From NCBI RefSeq assembly GCF_021233355.1, contig NZ_CP089507.1, positions 2,170,001 through 2,234,000 on the forward strand: 64,000 nucleotides of DNA, read 5' to 3'. Of this stretch, positions 15,077-24,949 are shown in pieces. The DNA is from Luteimonas fraxinea (lineage in GTDB: Bacteria > Pseudomonadota > Gammaproteobacteria > Xanthomonadales > Xanthomonadaceae). The translations under genes were made by a program, and so were the position numbers. Numbering within the stretch: position 1 is the first letter of the stretch; every line of letters starts with the position of its first letter. The notes beneath the pieces were generated by a model that worked only from the letters and a program-made list of their open reading frames with translations, was not told the DNA's origin and did not search any database.

Positions 15077-17041
15077 TCAGTCCAGCGGATGCGCTGCGAC
15101 GTCCTCATGCAGGATGCGGCGCAGTTCGAGGATCGCAGGCGCGGTCTCCTGCACGCTGTGGCCGGAGACGATGACCTTCTCCGACACCGCGTCGTCGAGG
15201 TGCGCGCTGGCGTAGGGCACGAGGCCGTCATTGGACTGCGCCAGCGGTACCGCGGGATCGCGCTGGGCGATGATCGTGTGCAGCGTCACGCCCGGCGCGC
15301 GCGGCAGATCGGCGGCGGCGCGCACGAAGGGATCGCTGGCGCTGAGGTTGTCGATGCTGTTGGGAATGCGGCCGGTGCTGCCGTCGGGTGTCTGCGCGCT
15401 GCCGCCAAGGGTCTGCAGCACGTCGTCGAAGTTCTCCAGGAACGTCAGGGGCAGGCGCACGAGGCGTGAGATCCAGCGACCGGCGCGCGTGCCGGCGATG
15501 TCGGTGCCGCGATGCGGGGCGGCGATGAAGACCGCGCGCTCGATCTGCGGCATCGGCTCGAAGCGCAGGAACGGTGACAGCCGCCGTTGCACGCGGCGCA
15601 GATCGCCGGGCGCGATCTCGCGATTCGCCGTCACCGCGTCCCACAGCGCATCGCCCGACGACGACACCATCAGCCGTGCGATCACCCCGCCCATGCTGTG
15701 GCCGACGACGACCATGTTCTGCGAAGCGCGTGCGCGGCGGTCGGGATCGAAGTGCGTGAGCGCGTCGTCGACCGTGCGGCGGATCTGCGCATGATTGAGC
15801 GCGATCGGCATGTTGGTCGGGTAGTAGATCTGCCAGATCTGGAAGTTCTGCCGCAGCGTCTCGTCGCCCAGCACCTCGTTGGCGACATTGACCCAGGCTT
15901 CGGGGCTGCTCGCCAGCCCGTGCAGCATCAGCAGGATCCGGCGGTCTGGATCGTAGGGCTGCATCATGTACAGATGCGGCCGGTCGATGCCGTGGTCGCG
16001 GCCGAACAGCGTGCGCAGCGACTGCGTGGCGAAGCCGGAACGCGCGAGCCACAGGCCGTAGCCGGCGGTGAAGTTCGCCGCCAGCGGCACCTGCTGACCA
16101 TGCATCTGCGCGACGCTGTCGACGTAGGGATCGTGCACGCTCAACGCGACCTCGCGCGTGGCCATCAGCTGCGCGAGATCGTCCGCGGGAAAGCGCAACA
16201 GCACGGTCAGCGCAGGTGAGGGCATCTCGCTGTAGTCGCGACGCTGCGGGCGCTGGCGACGGTGCGGCGTGTCCGTGGCGTCTTCCGCATCGGGCACGAC
16301 GATCGTCGTCACCGGATCGGGCTGCATCACCGCGACGAGTTCGGCGCCGAACCCGTCGCGCCGGTACACGCTGCGCAAGCCGGCGAACTGCAGCGACGAG
16401 GCCGGAATGAGTTCTTCCGGCAGGTCCACACCATCGGGCAGGCGCACGCCCTCGAGCGTGGTGCGGATCGTCCAGCCGGCCTGCTGCAGCGCTTCGCCCT
16501 CGGCGCCGGGTGCGCCGGCGTAACGTGCGAACAGCGCGGTCGCCGCTTCCTGCGTGGCGAGGTTGTAGTAGTCGCGCACCTGCGTCTGCCGGTCTTCGAA
16601 GGCGCGCTCGCCGGGCGTGCGCGCGCTGAAGAACAGATAGGCGTAGGCGTGGCGCGCGACTTCGAACCACGCATCGAGTTGCGCATCCGACGGCGCTGCG
16701 TCCCCCTTGGGCGCGAGTGACAGTGCCCGCTGCATCCACAGCTCGGTCAGCGCGGCCATGCGCCGCTCGTCGTTGACGTCGTGCACGTCGGTCAGCGCCT
16801 GCAGGCAATCGTGTTGCGGTCGCGCGCAGGCGCGATCGTCGAGGCCGGCCACGCGCAGCATCTCGCGCGTCGCGGCACTGAGCTCGCCGGTGGTCAGAAT
16901 GTCGCCGCGCTTGATCGCGATGTACTCGCCCGGCGGGATCGACTTCACGTCGACCATCGCAAGCGAGCACCCGGCCAGCGACAGCACGAGCAGCAGGCTC
17001 ATCGCGCTGCGGATCCATCGCGGTGCTTGGTGCGAAGTCAT
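15077..17041 (-). CDS. Lipoprotein with alpha/beta-hydrolase (lipase/PGAP1-like) domain
   Basis: 654 residues. A lipobox ends the signal peptide (MSLLLVLSLAGC), so the protein is lipid-anchored. Residues about 30-350 form a helical N-terminal region. The C-terminal half is an alpha/beta hydrolase: oxyanion strand ILLMLHGLASSPEAWVNV, nucleophile elbow VVVGHSMGGVIARLM (Ser in GHSMG), a possible acid in the SNDGLVPY region and a C-terminal His in VSGHSVQETAP. The AAPHRGTD motif is typical of PGAP1 and triacylglycerol-lipase-like enzymes. It overlaps the stop of the upstream DUF4105 gene (17038-17041), so the two are co-translated. A role in envelope lipid or lipoprotein turnover is an inference. 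Confidence 0.86.
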   Translation of the reverse strand: MTSHQAPRWIRSAMSLLLVLSLAGCSLAMVDVKSIPPGEYIAIKRGDILTTGELSAATREMLRVAGLDDRACARPQHDCLQALTDVHDVNDERRMAALTELWMQRALSLAPKGDAAPSDAQLDAWFEVARHAYAYLFFSARTPGERAFEDRQTQVRDYYNLATQEAATALFARYAGAPGAEGEALQQAGWTIRTTLEGVRLPDGVDLPEELIPASSLQFAGLRSVYRRDGFGAELVAVMQPDPVTTIVVPDAEDATDTPHRRQRPQRRDYSEMPSPALTVLLRFPADDLAQLMATREVALSVHDPYVDSVAQMHGQQVPLAANFTAGYGLWLARSGFATQSLRTLFGRDHGIDRPHLYMMQPYDPDRRILLMLHGLASSPEAWVNVANEVLGDETLRQNFQIWQIYYPTNMPIALNHAQIRRTVDDALTHFDPDRRARASQNMVVVGHSMGGVIARLMVSSSGDALWDAVTANREIAPGDLRRVQRRLSPFLRFEPMPQIERAVFIAAPHRGTDIAGTRAGRWISRLVRLPLTFLENFDDVLQTLGGSAQTPDGSTGRIPNSIDNLSASDPFVRAAADLPRAPGVTLHTIIAQRDPAVPLAQSNDGLVPYASAHLDDAVSEKVIVSGHSVQETAPAILELRRILHEDVAAHPLD

Positions 17042-18063
17042 CGGGTCTCGGCCTCCGGAATGCCGGGCACGCCGCGCCGGATCGCGCGGGAGAAGTCGGG
17101 GTCGCGATCCGCGGCGCGCGCCCGGTCGGTGATGCGTCCCGCCGCTTCCAGCTGGTCGAACGAGCCCTGGCCGGCGAGTCCGCCGTGCGCATGCGCGTAC
17201 TGCCCGAAGTAACCCGACAGCAGCAGGCGGATGTCGAGCGGCAGGCCCGGCGCGATGTGGCGGGCGACATCGAAGACGATCGTCGTGCAGTTGCTGGTCA
17301 CCGTGTTGTAGAAGCGCGGCGCCTGCTGCAGCGTGCCGGCCTCGTCGACGTAGGCGAGGAACAGCGTGCGCAACTGTTCGCGCGGAATCGCCAGCCGGTA
17401 CAGATAGACGTCCTCGTCGCGCACATTGCTGCGCACCCGCACGATATCGCGCTCGTCGGCCGCGATCAGCACCGCCTCGAACTGCTTGAAGAAGCCGCCG
17501 ATCGCGGAGAACGACTCGTGGCGTTCCTTGCGGATCTCCAGCGAGAACACCACACGGCTGCCGTCGTCGAAGCCGAACGACACCAGCGTGTGCGCAATCG
17601 CCGGGCCCATCCAGTACGACATCACCAGATCGGCGGAGGCCAGTCCGTCGAGATCGTAGGTGCGCGTCTCCCAGCGCGGCGCCGGATCGCCGTCGCGGGT
17701 CCAGTCGAAGTTGCGGACGTTGTGCAGGGTCACGCGGCTGCCGTCGACGTCGGCATGGAGCAGGCGCGCGACGTCGTCGGCCCAGTCGCGGTCGTGCATC
17801 GGCAGCACGGTCTGCCACCAGCCCAGCAGCGCCAGCGCGGCGACCAGTCCGGCGCCGAGCACGCGACGGCGTCGCAAGCGCGTCATGCGGCCTGCCATTG
17901 CCAGCAGCGTCGCGACACCGAGCGCGCTCCACGGCACCAGCCACAGCCAGCGCTGCGGCGCCTGGTACCACAGCGCGCCGATGCCCCACAGCACGCACAC
18001 AACGGTGGCGATGCACAGCAGCACGCGCAGGGCCCGGCGCCACAGGGAACGCGTCGTCACCAT
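17038..18063 (-). CDS. DUF4105 (Lnb-type) membrane protein
   Basis: 341 residues. Three membrane helices occupy the N-terminal third (LLCIATVVCVLWGIGALWY, LWLVPWSALGVATLLAMAG, LGAGLVAALALLGWW). The rest is a periplasmic DUF4105 domain with VTLHNVRNFDW, SYWMGPAIAHTLVSFGFDDG, FSLEIRKERHESFSAIGGFF and the conserved cysteine in YNTVTSNCTTIVFDVAR. DUF4105 proteins include the Lnb lipoprotein N-acyltransferases described recently, where His and Cys of these motifs are catalytic; assignment of this protein to that activity is an inference. The ATG at 18063 is chosen (a GTG follows directly). It is translationally coupled to the lipase-like lipoprotein. Confidence 0.85.
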   Translation of the reverse strand: MVTTRSLWRRALRVLLCIATVVCVLWGIGALWYQAPQRWLWLVPWSALGVATLLAMAGRMTRLRRRRVLGAGLVAALALLGWWQTVLPMHDRDWADDVARLLHADVDGSRVTLHNVRNFDWTRDGDPAPRWETRTYDLDGLASADLVMSYWMGPAIAHTLVSFGFDDGSRVVFSLEIRKERHESFSAIGGFFKQFEAVLIAADERDIVRVRSNVRDEDVYLYRLAIPREQLRTLFLAYVDEAGTLQQAPRFYNTVTSNCTTIVFDVARHIAPGLPLDIRLLLSGYFGQYAHAHGGLAGQGSFDQLEAAGRITDRARAADRDPDFSRAIRRGVPGIPEAETR

Positions 18064-18227
18064 CAGGGCGCGCGGCCCGGCCCGGGCAGGGCGATGTGGC
18101 GCGACGATGTGCAGGGGTGACGGGGTGGCATGCGGCAATTGTGGTGCAGGTCGGCATCGTCCCGGTAGCAGCACCCGTCACCTGGCACGCGGTAGAACGG
18201 CAGCAACGCTGTCGACCGGATCCCCGC

Positions 18228-19019
18228 ATGGCCAGGAAGAAGACCCTCAAGCTGGCGACGTTCAACGTCAACGGCATCGGCACGCGCCTGCCGAACCTGC
18301 TCGCCTGGCTGGCGCACGAGACGCCCGACATCGTCGCGCTGCAGGAACTCAAGGCGACCGACGAGGCCTTTCCGGCCGCCGAACTCGAAGCCGCCGGCTA
18401 CGGCGCGATCTGGCACGGCCAGCGCGCCTGGAACGGCGTCGCGCTGCTCGGGCGCGGCGTGGAACCGGTGGAAAGCCGGCGCGGCCTGCCGGGCGATCCG
18501 GACGACGCGCAAAGTCGCTACATCGAGGCCGCGGTGCACGGCATCATCGTCGGCGCGCTGTACCTGCCCAACGGCAATCCGCAGCCGGGGCCGAAGTTCG
18601 ACTACAAGCTCGCGTGGATGCAGCGCCTGCACAGGCACGCGAAGTCGCTGGTCGATCTGGCACATCCGGCTGCTCTGGTCGGCGACTTCAATGTCATTCC
18701 GACCGACAACGACGTCTACGACGCGAAGGCCTGGAAGAAGGATGCCTTGATCCAGCCCGAGGTCCGCGCGGCGTACTTCGATCTGTTGAAGCAGGGATGG
18801 ACCGACGCGCTGGCGGAGGTCTTCGGCGACGAACAGGTCTTCACCTTCTGGGACCACTTCCGTCAGCACGCAGAACGCGACCGCGGCCTGCGCATCGACC
18901 ACCTGCTGCTCAATCCGTTGCTGGCCGGACGTCTGGAATCGGTGGGTGTGGACCGCTGGGTGCGACTGGAACCACGCGCCAGTGACCACGCGCCGACATG
19001 GGTCGAACTGCGCGTCTGA
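18228..19019 (+). CDS. xthA: Exodeoxyribonuclease III-type AP endonuclease
   Basis: 263 residues of the exonuclease-endonuclease-phosphatase superfamily. Key positions: LATFNVNGIGTRLPNLLAWL (metal-site Asn), DIVALQELKATDEAFP (catalytic Glu in QE), NGVALLGRG, ALYLPNGNPQPGPKFDYKLAW (Tyr and active-site loop), ALVGDFNVIPTDNDVY (GDFN Asp/Asn pair), LRIDHLLLNP and the C-terminal SDHAPTWVEL with the catalytic His. It removes abasic sites and 3' blocking groups in base-excision repair. The gene is monocistronic and divergent from the DUF4105 gene. It may be one of two exoIII paralogues that xanthomonads usually carry. Confidence 0.93.
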   Translation: MARKKTLKLATFNVNGIGTRLPNLLAWLAHETPDIVALQELKATDEAFPAAELEAAGYGAIWHGQRAWNGVALLGRGVEPVESRRGLPGDPDDAQSRYIEAAVHGIIVGALYLPNGNPQPGPKFDYKLAWMQRLHRHAKSLVDLAHPAALVGDFNVIPTDNDVYDAKAWKKDALIQPEVRAAYFDLLKQGWTDALAEVFGDEQVFTFWDHFRQHAERDRGLRIDHLLLNPLLAGRLESVGVDRWVRLEPRASDHAPTWVELRV

Positions 19020-19198
19020 TCCCTGCCGCCGCGCTCGCGCATCGCGCACGACGCCGCACGGACGGCGCGCGCCAGTGAGGCGGACGTGATTCCGATGAAC
19101 GGCGTGCTTCGTGTATGCGCACGCGTCACGGCCCAGCGGGCGGCGGCGCGTATCACTGGAATGTCGCCATCTCCGGCACATCCAGAGTCTCAGGGAAC

Positions 19199-19921
19199 AT
19201 GCACACGTCCAGGAACGACAACGGCGTCATCCTCATCGTCGAGGATGACGCCAACCTCGCCTCGTTGACCGGCGAGTGGCTGGTCCGTCGCGGCTTCGCC
19301 GTCGACTACGCCCGCGACGGCATCGAAGCGCTCAATCTCGTCGGCGCACAACGCTACGACGCGATCCTGCTGGACGTCACGCTGCCGCGGATGAACGGTG
19401 TCGAGGTATGCAGGCAATTGCGCGCGGCGGCGCATCCGGTTGCACCGATCCTGATGCTGTCGGCGTTGAACACATTGGACGCCAAGCTGGCGGGTCTCGG
19501 TGCAGGCGCAGACGACTACCTCATCAAACCGTTCGCTCCCGCCGAACTCGGTGCACGCATCGATGCGTTGCTGCGTCGCAGCCGTGCCGAAGTCGCGAAG
19601 GAAATCATTGCGCTCGACGACCTGCGGGTCGATCCCGGCACCGGGCGCGTGACCCGTGCAGGCCGTGAACTGCCGGTGCTGCCGGTCGGCCTGAAGATTC
19701 TCGCGACCCTGATGCGGCATCACCCGCGGGTGGTGACGCGCGCGGAACTGCAGTCCGCGATCTGGGGCTCGCGACTGCCGCGCTCCGACTCGCTCCGCAG
19801 CCACATGTACCAGCTGCGCCGCACGCTCAATGATGGCTTCGACGAGCACCTGATCGTGACGATGCCCGGCACCGGATTCCGGTTCCGCGCGCCACGACCC
19901 AACGAGCCGCTGTCGCGCTGA
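19199..19921 (+). CDS. OmpR/PhoB-type response regulator (orphan)
   Basis: 240 residues. The N-terminal receiver domain has the acidic pair (ILIVEDDANL), the phospho-acceptor Asp in AILLDVTLPRMNG, the Thr/Ser position LMLSALN and the conserved Lys in DYLIKPFAPAEL. A winged-helix effector domain follows (about 130-235): VDPGTGRVTRAGRELPVLPV, LQSAIWGSRLPRSDSLRSHM and GTGFRFRAP. It should dimerise on phosphorylation and bind tandem sites. No histidine kinase is next to it in the window, so its partner is elsewhere. The ATG at 19199 has AGGGA just upstream. Confidence 0.93.
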   Translation: MHTSRNDNGVILIVEDDANLASLTGEWLVRRGFAVDYARDGIEALNLVGAQRYDAILLDVTLPRMNGVEVCRQLRAAAHPVAPILMLSALNTLDAKLAGLGAGADDYLIKPFAPAELGARIDALLRRSRAEVAKEIIALDDLRVDPGTGRVTRAGRELPVLPVGLKILATLMRHHPRVVTRAELQSAIWGSRLPRSDSLRSHMYQLRRTLNDGFDEHLIVTMPGTGFRFRAPRPNEPLSR

Positions 19922-20022
19922 CATCGCGGCGCCGCGCAACTCCCTTATCGCGCACACCCGGGCCGCACGTGGAATGCCACGCGCGGCGTCCAATCGTATC
20001 CCTCCACACTGGAACACTCCTC

Positions 20023-20520
20023 ATGGCGATCAAAACGCTCGAAGATCTTTTCATCCACGAACTGTCGGACACGCATTCCGCGGAACGGCAGATGGCCAAG
20101 GCGCTGCCGAAGCTCGCACGCGCGACGCACAACCCTGATCTCGCGGCTGCGTTCGAGCTGCATCTCGAGCAGACCAACGTCCAGATCGAACGGCTCGACC
20201 AGGTGGTCGAACTGCTGGGCGCACGCCTGAAGCGCATCAAATGCGCGGCGATGGAGGGCCTCGTCGAAGAGAGCAAGGACGTCATCGAATCGATGGACAA
20301 GGGGCCGCTGCGCGATGCCGCATTGATCGGCGGCGCGCAGAAGGTCGAGCATTACGAGATCGCGTCCTACGGCACGCTGTGCGCACTGGCGAAGCAGCTC
20401 GGCCACACGGATGCGGTCAAGTTGCTCAAGGCCACGCTCGATGAAGAGAAGGCGACCGACGAGAAGCTGACCCTGCTCGCGGAAGCGGGCGGCAACCAGA
20501 TGGCCGCCGAAGCCGGATGA
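20023..20520 (+). CDS. YciE-like ferritin-fold protein (DUF892)
   Basis: 165 residues opening with MAIKTLEDLFIHELSDTHSA, the hallmark start of the YciE/DUF892 family. Four long helices carry metal-ligand candidates: E14, D17, H20, E23 in the first helix, LELHLEQTNVQIERLDQV in the second, QKVEHYEIASYGTLCALA in the third and DEEKATDEKLTLLA in the fourth. Members form ferritin-like four-helix dimers, are induced by osmotic, oxidative or stationary-phase stress, and may bind di-iron. Cysteine occurs in KRIKCAAMEG. It is monocistronic; a perfect 10-bp stem at 20596-20624 lies downstream in the convergent gap with tex. Confidence 0.9.
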   Translation: MAIKTLEDLFIHELSDTHSAERQMAKALPKLARATHNPDLAAAFELHLEQTNVQIERLDQVVELLGARLKRIKCAAMEGLVEESKDVIESMDKGPLRDAALIGGAQKVEHYEIASYGTLCALAKQLGHTDAVKLLKATLDEEKATDEKLTLLAEAGGNQMAAEAG

Positions 20521-20595
20521 CCCACCGCGTTGCGCTGCGGGGTGTCTGCGGCGCAGACGTCTGCACGGATCGGAACGTCGAATGACCTGATCGCA

Positions 20596-20624
20596 GCGTC
20601 CGGGCGTGTCACATGCCCGGACGC
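20596..20624. terminator. Hairpin between convergent genes (weak terminator candidate)
   Basis: GCGTCCGGGC (20596-20605) pairs perfectly with GCCCGGACGC (20615-20624) around a nine-base loop. It sits between the convergent YciE-like gene and tex. No T-run follows on either strand, so it may only slow polymerase or protect 3' ends. Confidence 0.45.
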
Positions 20625-20635
20625 CGCGTGTTCGA

Positions 20636-22984
20636 TCAGCGCCCGCGTGCGCGGGCGAACGCGTCGGCCAGTGCGTTGTTGCTCGGCGCGGCCGCGGTCT
20701 GCGGCTTGCCGGCAGGACGTCCGCCACGCGGACCGCCGGAACCACGCGATGCAGTGCGATCTTCGCGCGACTCACGGGCCGGCTTCTCGCCCGGCACATC
20801 ATCGAGACGGCGCGTCAGCGCGATGCGCTTGCGCAGCACATCGACCTCCAGCACCTTCACCTTGACGATGTCGCCGGCCTTGACCACGTCGCGTGGATCC
20901 TTGACGTAGGTATCCGACAGCGCCGAGATGTGCACGAGGCCGTCCTGGTGCACGCCGATGTCGACGAACGCACCGAATGCCGCCACGTTGCTGACCACGC
21001 CTTCGAGAATCATGCCGACCTGCAGGTCCTTGATGTCTTCGACACCGTCGGCGAAGACCGCGGCCTTGAACTCCGGGCGCGGATCGCGGCCCGGCTTCTC
21101 GAGTTCTTTGAGGATGTCGCGCACCGTCGGCACGCCGAACTTCTCGTCGGTGAACTGTTCCGCCTTGAGCCCGCGCACGAATACGCCATCACCGATGATC
21201 TGCTTCACGTCGCGGCCGCTGCTGCCGGCAATGCGCTCGACCACCGGATAGGCTTCCGGATGCACGGACGACGCATCCAGCGGTTCGTCGCCGTCGGCGA
21301 TGCGCAGGAAGCCCGCGCACTGCTCGAAGGTCTTCTCGCCCAGGCGCGGCACCTTCAACAGATCCTTGCGGCGCTTGAACGGTCCATTCGCATCGCGATG
21401 CAGGACGATGTTCTCGGCGACGCCGCTCGACAGGCCGGCGACGCGCGCGAGCAGGGCGCCGGACGCGGTATTGACGTGCACGCCGACCGCGTTGACGCAG
21501 TCCTCGACCCGCGCATCCAGCGCCCGCGCGAGACGGTACTGGTCCACATCGTGCTGGTACTGGCCGACGCCGATCGCTTTCGGTTCGATCTTGACCAGTT
21601 CCGCCAGCGGATCCTGCAGGCGCCGCGCGATCGACACCGCGCCGCGGATCGACACGTCGAGGTTCGGGAATTCCTTCGCCGCGGTTTCCGATGCCGAATA
21701 CACCGACGCGCCCGCTTCGCTGACCACGATCTTCTGAAGCTTGAGCTCCGGGGCGAGCTTGATGACATCGGCGGCGAGGCGGTCGGTCTCGCGCGAGGCC
21801 GTGCCGTTGCCGATCGCGATCAGCTGCACGCCGTGTTCGGCGCACAGCTTGCGCAGTGTGTGCACTGACTGGTCCCACTGCTTGCGCGGTTCGTGCGGAT
21901 AGATCGTGTCGGTCGCAACCAGCTTGCCGGTCGCATCGACCACCGCGATCTTGCAGCCGGTGCGGATGCCCGGATCGAGACCGAGCACGGTCTTCGGGCC
22001 CGCAGGCGCCGCAAGCAGCAGATCTTTCAGGTTGTCGCCGAAGACGTTGATCGCTTCGGCTTCGGCCTTCTCGCGCGCCTTGCCGAACAGATCGATCATC
22101 AGATGCAGATGGATCTTCGCGCGCCACGCCAGGCGGCAGGCGTTGAGCAGCCAGGTATCGGCGGCGCGCGACTGCGCGGCGATGCCGGCGTGCAGCGCAA
22201 TGCGGCCTTCGGCGTAGGCGTTGCCCTGCTCGGGATCGTTGCCTGGTTCGAGTTCGAGGGTGAGGAACTCTTCGCGCCGGCCGCGGAACAGCGCGAGCAG
22301 GCGGTGCGAGGGAATTTTAGCCAGCGGTTCGGCGTGGTCGAAGTAGTCGCGGAATTTCTCGCCCGCGGTTTCTTTGCCGGGGCTGACCTTGGCGCGGATC
22401 ACGCCGTTGGCTTCGAGCCAGTTGCGCAGTTCGCCGAGCAGCGTCGCGTCCTCGCCCCAGCGTTCCATCAGGATCGCGCGTGCGCCTTCCAGCGCGGCCT
22501 TGGCATCGGCGACACCCTTGTCGGCATCGACGAACCCGGCAGCGAAAGTTTCGGGCACCAATGTGGGATCGGCCAGCAGGCCGTCGGCCAGCGGTTCCAG
22601 TCCGGCCTCGCGGGCGATCTGTGCGCGCGTGCGGCGCTTCTGCTTGTAGGGGAGATACAGATCTTCGAGGCGCGCCTTGCTGTCGGCGGCTTCGATGTCG
22701 GCGCGCAGTTCCGGCGTCAATTTTCCCTGTTCGTCGATGCTGGAGAGGATCGCCGCGCGGCGGTCCTCGAGTTCACGCAAGTAGGACAGGCGCACTTCGA
22801 GATCGCGCAGCTGGGTGTCGTCCAGTCCGCCCGTGACTTCCTTGCGGTAGCGCGCGATGAACGGCACGGTCGCGCCTTCGTCGAGCAGCGCGATCGCGGC
22901 GATCGCCTGCGCGGGCTGGGCGCCGATCTCGGCGGCGATGGTGTCGGCGATTCGACGGGCGAGGGCGGCATCAGGCTTGGACAT
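20636..22984 (-). CDS. tex: Tex family RNA-binding transcription accessory protein
   Basis: 782 residues, normal for Tex. The N-terminal helical region contains [36 protein letters not shown] and the YqgF-like nuclease-fold domain ([47 protein letters not shown]). Next are the helix-hairpin-helix motifs ([34 protein letters not shown]). The last folded part is an S1 RNA-binding domain ([32 protein letters not shown]). A basic Arg/Gly-rich tail of about 50 residues follows. Tex interacts with RNA polymerase and affects expression of toxin and stress genes in several bacteria. The start [14 protein letters not shown] was chosen over upstream frame extension, which lacks conservation. Confidence 0.97.
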   Translation of the reverse strand: MSKPDAALARRIADTIAAEIGAQPAQAIAAIALLDEGATVPFIARYRKEVTGGLDDTQLRDLEVRLSYLRELEDRRAAILSSIDEQGKLTPELRADIEAADSKARLEDLYLPYKQKRRTRAQIAREAGLEPLADGLLADPTLVPETFAAGFVDADKGVADAKAALEGARAILMERWGEDATLLGELRNWLEANGVIRAKVSPGKETAGEKFRDYFDHAEPLAKIPSHRLLALFRGRREEFLTLELEPGNDPEQGNAYAEGRIALHAGIAAQSRAADTWLLNACRLAWRAKIHLHLMIDLFGKAREKAEAEAINVFGDNLKDLLLAAPAGPKTVLGLDPGIRTGCKIAVVDATGKLVATDTIYPHEPRKQWDQSVHTLRKLCAEHGVQLIAIGNGTASRETDRLAADVIKLAPELKLQKIVVSEAGASVYSASETAAKEFPNLDVSIRGAVSIARRLQDPLAELVKIEPKAIGVGQYQHDVDQYRLARALDARVEDCVNAVGVHVNTASGALLARVAGLSSGVAENIVLHRDANGPFKRRKDLLKVPRLGEKTFEQCAGFLRIADGDEPLDASSVHPEAYPVVERIAGSSGRDVKQIIGDGVFVRGLKAEQFTDEKFGVPTVRDILKELEKPGRDPRPEFKAAVFADGVEDIKDLQVGMILEGVVSNVAAFGAFVDIGVHQDGLVHISALSDTYVKDPRDVVKAGDIVKVKVLEVDVLRKRIALTRRLDDVPGEKPARESREDRTASRGSGGPRGGRPAGKPQTAAAPSNNALADAFARARGR

Positions 22985-23085
22985 CGGTTCCACATCGGGT
23001 CGCGGCAGCAGCGCCGCGCGGCGATTGTGGCAACCCGGTCCTGTCGGCGGTACCCGTTGACAAGCGGGTCCAGTCAGCGTGCGAC

Positions 23086-23439
23086 TCAGTCGCGGCGCCG
23101 GCGCCACGGCAGCGGAATCTGGAACAGCATCAGCGCGATCCACGCCAGGCGACTGGAGCCGCTTTCGCGCGTGTCCGGCAGCGGCGCGTCCGCGTCGGGA
23201 TCGTCTTCGGCGCCGAGCTGGAATTCGCCGGCATCGAGGCGCCGGATGAGGTCCTGCGCCTGTTCGACCTGGTCATCGCGCACGTGCAGCTTCACGCCGC
23301 CGATCGCCAGCCGCCACTCCCAGTTCGCCAGCGCCATGTTGGCGTCGCCAAGATGCACGTCGATGCCCTCGGCCTGCAGCAGGCCGCAGGCGATCTGCGC
23401 TTCGATCGGGTCCGCGTAGCGGGCGACGATGACGCTCAT
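23086..23439 (-). CDS. DUF2007-type putative signal-transducing protein
   Basis: 117 residues. The opening [31 protein letters not shown] matches the small DUF2007 domain, which has a ferredoxin-like alpha/beta fold and often carries metal or nucleotide-binding companions. The C-terminal part contains an acidic linker ([13 protein letters not shown]) and a hydrophobic stretch [15 protein letters not shown] that may be a short membrane anchor, ending in a basic RRRRD. The function is unknown. The ATG at 23439 gives the family's normal N-terminus. It is divergent from the beta-propeller lipoprotein at 23520, only 80 bases away. Confidence 0.75.
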   Translation of the reverse strand: MSVIVARYADPIEAQIACGLLQAEGIDVHLGDANMALANWEWRLAIGGVKLHVRDDQVEQAQDLIRRLDAGEFQLGAEDDPDADAPLPDTRESGSSRLAWIALMLFQIPLPWRRRRD

Positions 23440-23519
23440 GGGCGGCTGTGTGGACGCGCGTACATGCGTGGGAGGGTAACCTTGCGCACTGAATCCGACG
23501 CTCACGTGGAGCCTGGCGC

Positions 23520-24854
23520 ATGTCTGCTTTCGATCGTCCCGCACGCCTCTCGCGCCTGCGCAACGTCCTCGCGGTGTCGACCGCTGCACTGCTGCTCGCG
23601 GCCTGCGGCAGCGATGCGCCCGAGCAGACGGCCACGCGCGCTGCGACCACCGACGTGACAGCGCCCAGCGAAGTCATCGACTGGGCATTGCCGGAGTCCG
23701 GCGCCGGTTCGGCGTCGCCCGATCTCGTCGCCGGACCCGACGGCGTGCTGATGCTGAGCTGGGTGAACTCGCGCGAAGGCCGTCGCCACGTGTTCCAGTT
23801 CTCGCGCTTCGATCCCGCGCAGCAACGCTGGCGCAATGCGCCAACGACGATCGCGATCGGCAACCGCATGTTCGTCAACTGGGCCGACACGCCGCACGTG
23901 CAGGCGACCGCCGACGGCGCGCTGTGGGCGCACTGGCTGCAGAAGAACGGCGAGGCGCCGTATGCCTACGACGTCGCGCTGGTGCGTTCGCGCGACGGCG
24001 GCGCGGACTGGGGCGCCTACACCGTGCCGCATGACGACGGCACGCAGACCGAACACGGCTTCGTGTCGATGTGGCCGCAGGGCGACGGCATCGGCATCGC
24101 CTGGCTCGATGGTCGCAACACCGTCGGCGCGAGCCACGAAGGCCACGATTCGCCGGAAGGGCATGCGTCGCCCGGAGAGGGTCGGCCGATGACGCTGCGC
24201 GCCGCGAACTTCGACGCGACGCTGCGCAAGACCGGCGAGGTGGAAATCGACGCCAGCGTCTGCGACTGCTGCCAGACCGCCGCCGCGGTCACCGCGCAGG
24301 GGCCTGTCCTCGTCTATCGCGGACGTAGCGACGGCGAAGTGCGCGACATCATGGTCACGCGCCGCGAAGGCGATACCTGGACGACGCCGACGGCCGTGCA
24401 CGCCGACAACTGGGTGATGCCGGCCTGTCCGGTCAACGGTCCCGATGTGGCGGCCGTGGACAGCGGCGTGGTCGTGGCGTGGTACAGCGCGCAGACCGGC
24501 ACGCCGCAGGTGCAGATCGCACGCAGCGACGATGCGGGCACGACGTTCGCGGCGCCGGTCGTGCTCGACAGCGATGCGGCCGTGCAGGGCCGCGTCGCCG
24601 TCGCACTCGATGGTCAGCAGGCGTGGGCGCTGTGGCTGCGCGAAGACGCCGCCGGCGCGCAGTCGTTGTGGCTGTCGCGCCGCAGCCCGGATCTGGCGAC
24701 CGAGTACGAACGCATCGAAGTCGCGCGTCCGCAGGGCCGCGGCCGCGGCACCGGGTTCCCGCAGCTGCAGGCGGTCGCTGGACACGTCTATGTCGTCTGG
24801 ACTGATGTCGTCGACGGCGCGCCGACATTGCGCGGCGTGCGCGTGGTGCGCTGA
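23520..24854 (+). CDS. BNR/sialidase-like beta-propeller lipoprotein with CDCC motif
   Basis: 444 residues. The signal peptide carries a lipobox (ALLLAACGSD), so the protein is lipid-anchored, most likely outer-membrane. The body is a propeller of repeated blades with 'SRDGGADWG' and 'SDDAGTTFAAP' Asp-box-like turns, as in exo-sialidases and WD/BNR proteins. A striking motif DASVCDCCQTAAAV (about 240-253) and a further CPVNGPDV segment suggest a metal or redox site absent from true sialidases. An HEGHDSPEGH segment (about 205) could also bind metal. No catalytic Tyr/Glu pair of sialidases was recognised. It probably binds a ligand or metal rather than cleaving sialic acid. Confidence 0.75.
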   Translation: MSAFDRPARLSRLRNVLAVSTAALLLAACGSDAPEQTATRAATTDVTAPSEVIDWALPESGAGSASPDLVAGPDGVLMLSWVNSREGRRHVFQFSRFDPAQQRWRNAPTTIAIGNRMFVNWADTPHVQATADGALWAHWLQKNGEAPYAYDVALVRSRDGGADWGAYTVPHDDGTQTEHGFVSMWPQGDGIGIAWLDGRNTVGASHEGHDSPEGHASPGEGRPMTLRAANFDATLRKTGEVEIDASVCDCCQTAAAVTAQGPVLVYRGRSDGEVRDIMVTRREGDTWTTPTAVHADNWVMPACPVNGPDVAAVDSGVVVAWYSAQTGTPQVQIARSDDAGTTFAAPVVLDSDAAVQGRVAVALDGQQAWALWLREDAAGAQSLWLSRRSPDLATEYERIEVARPQGRGRGTGFPQLQAVAGHVYVVWTDVVDGAPTLRGVRVVR

Positions 24855-24949
24855 CGGACGATCTGCGGCGGCGCTGCGCGTGCGGGCGCCGCGCATCGCC
24901 CCGGTGTGTTCGCCAGCGCACATAGAGTGCGCATTGCCTGGGAATTGGA

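Noticed and set aside
20596..20624. Strong Rho-independent terminator for the YciE-like gene
   Set aside because: The stem is perfect but no T-run follows on either strand, so I list it only as a weak candidate.
23520..24854. True exo-alpha-sialidase
   Set aside because: Only Asp-box-like turns are seen; the catalytic Arg triad and Tyr/Glu pair of sialidases were not recognised.
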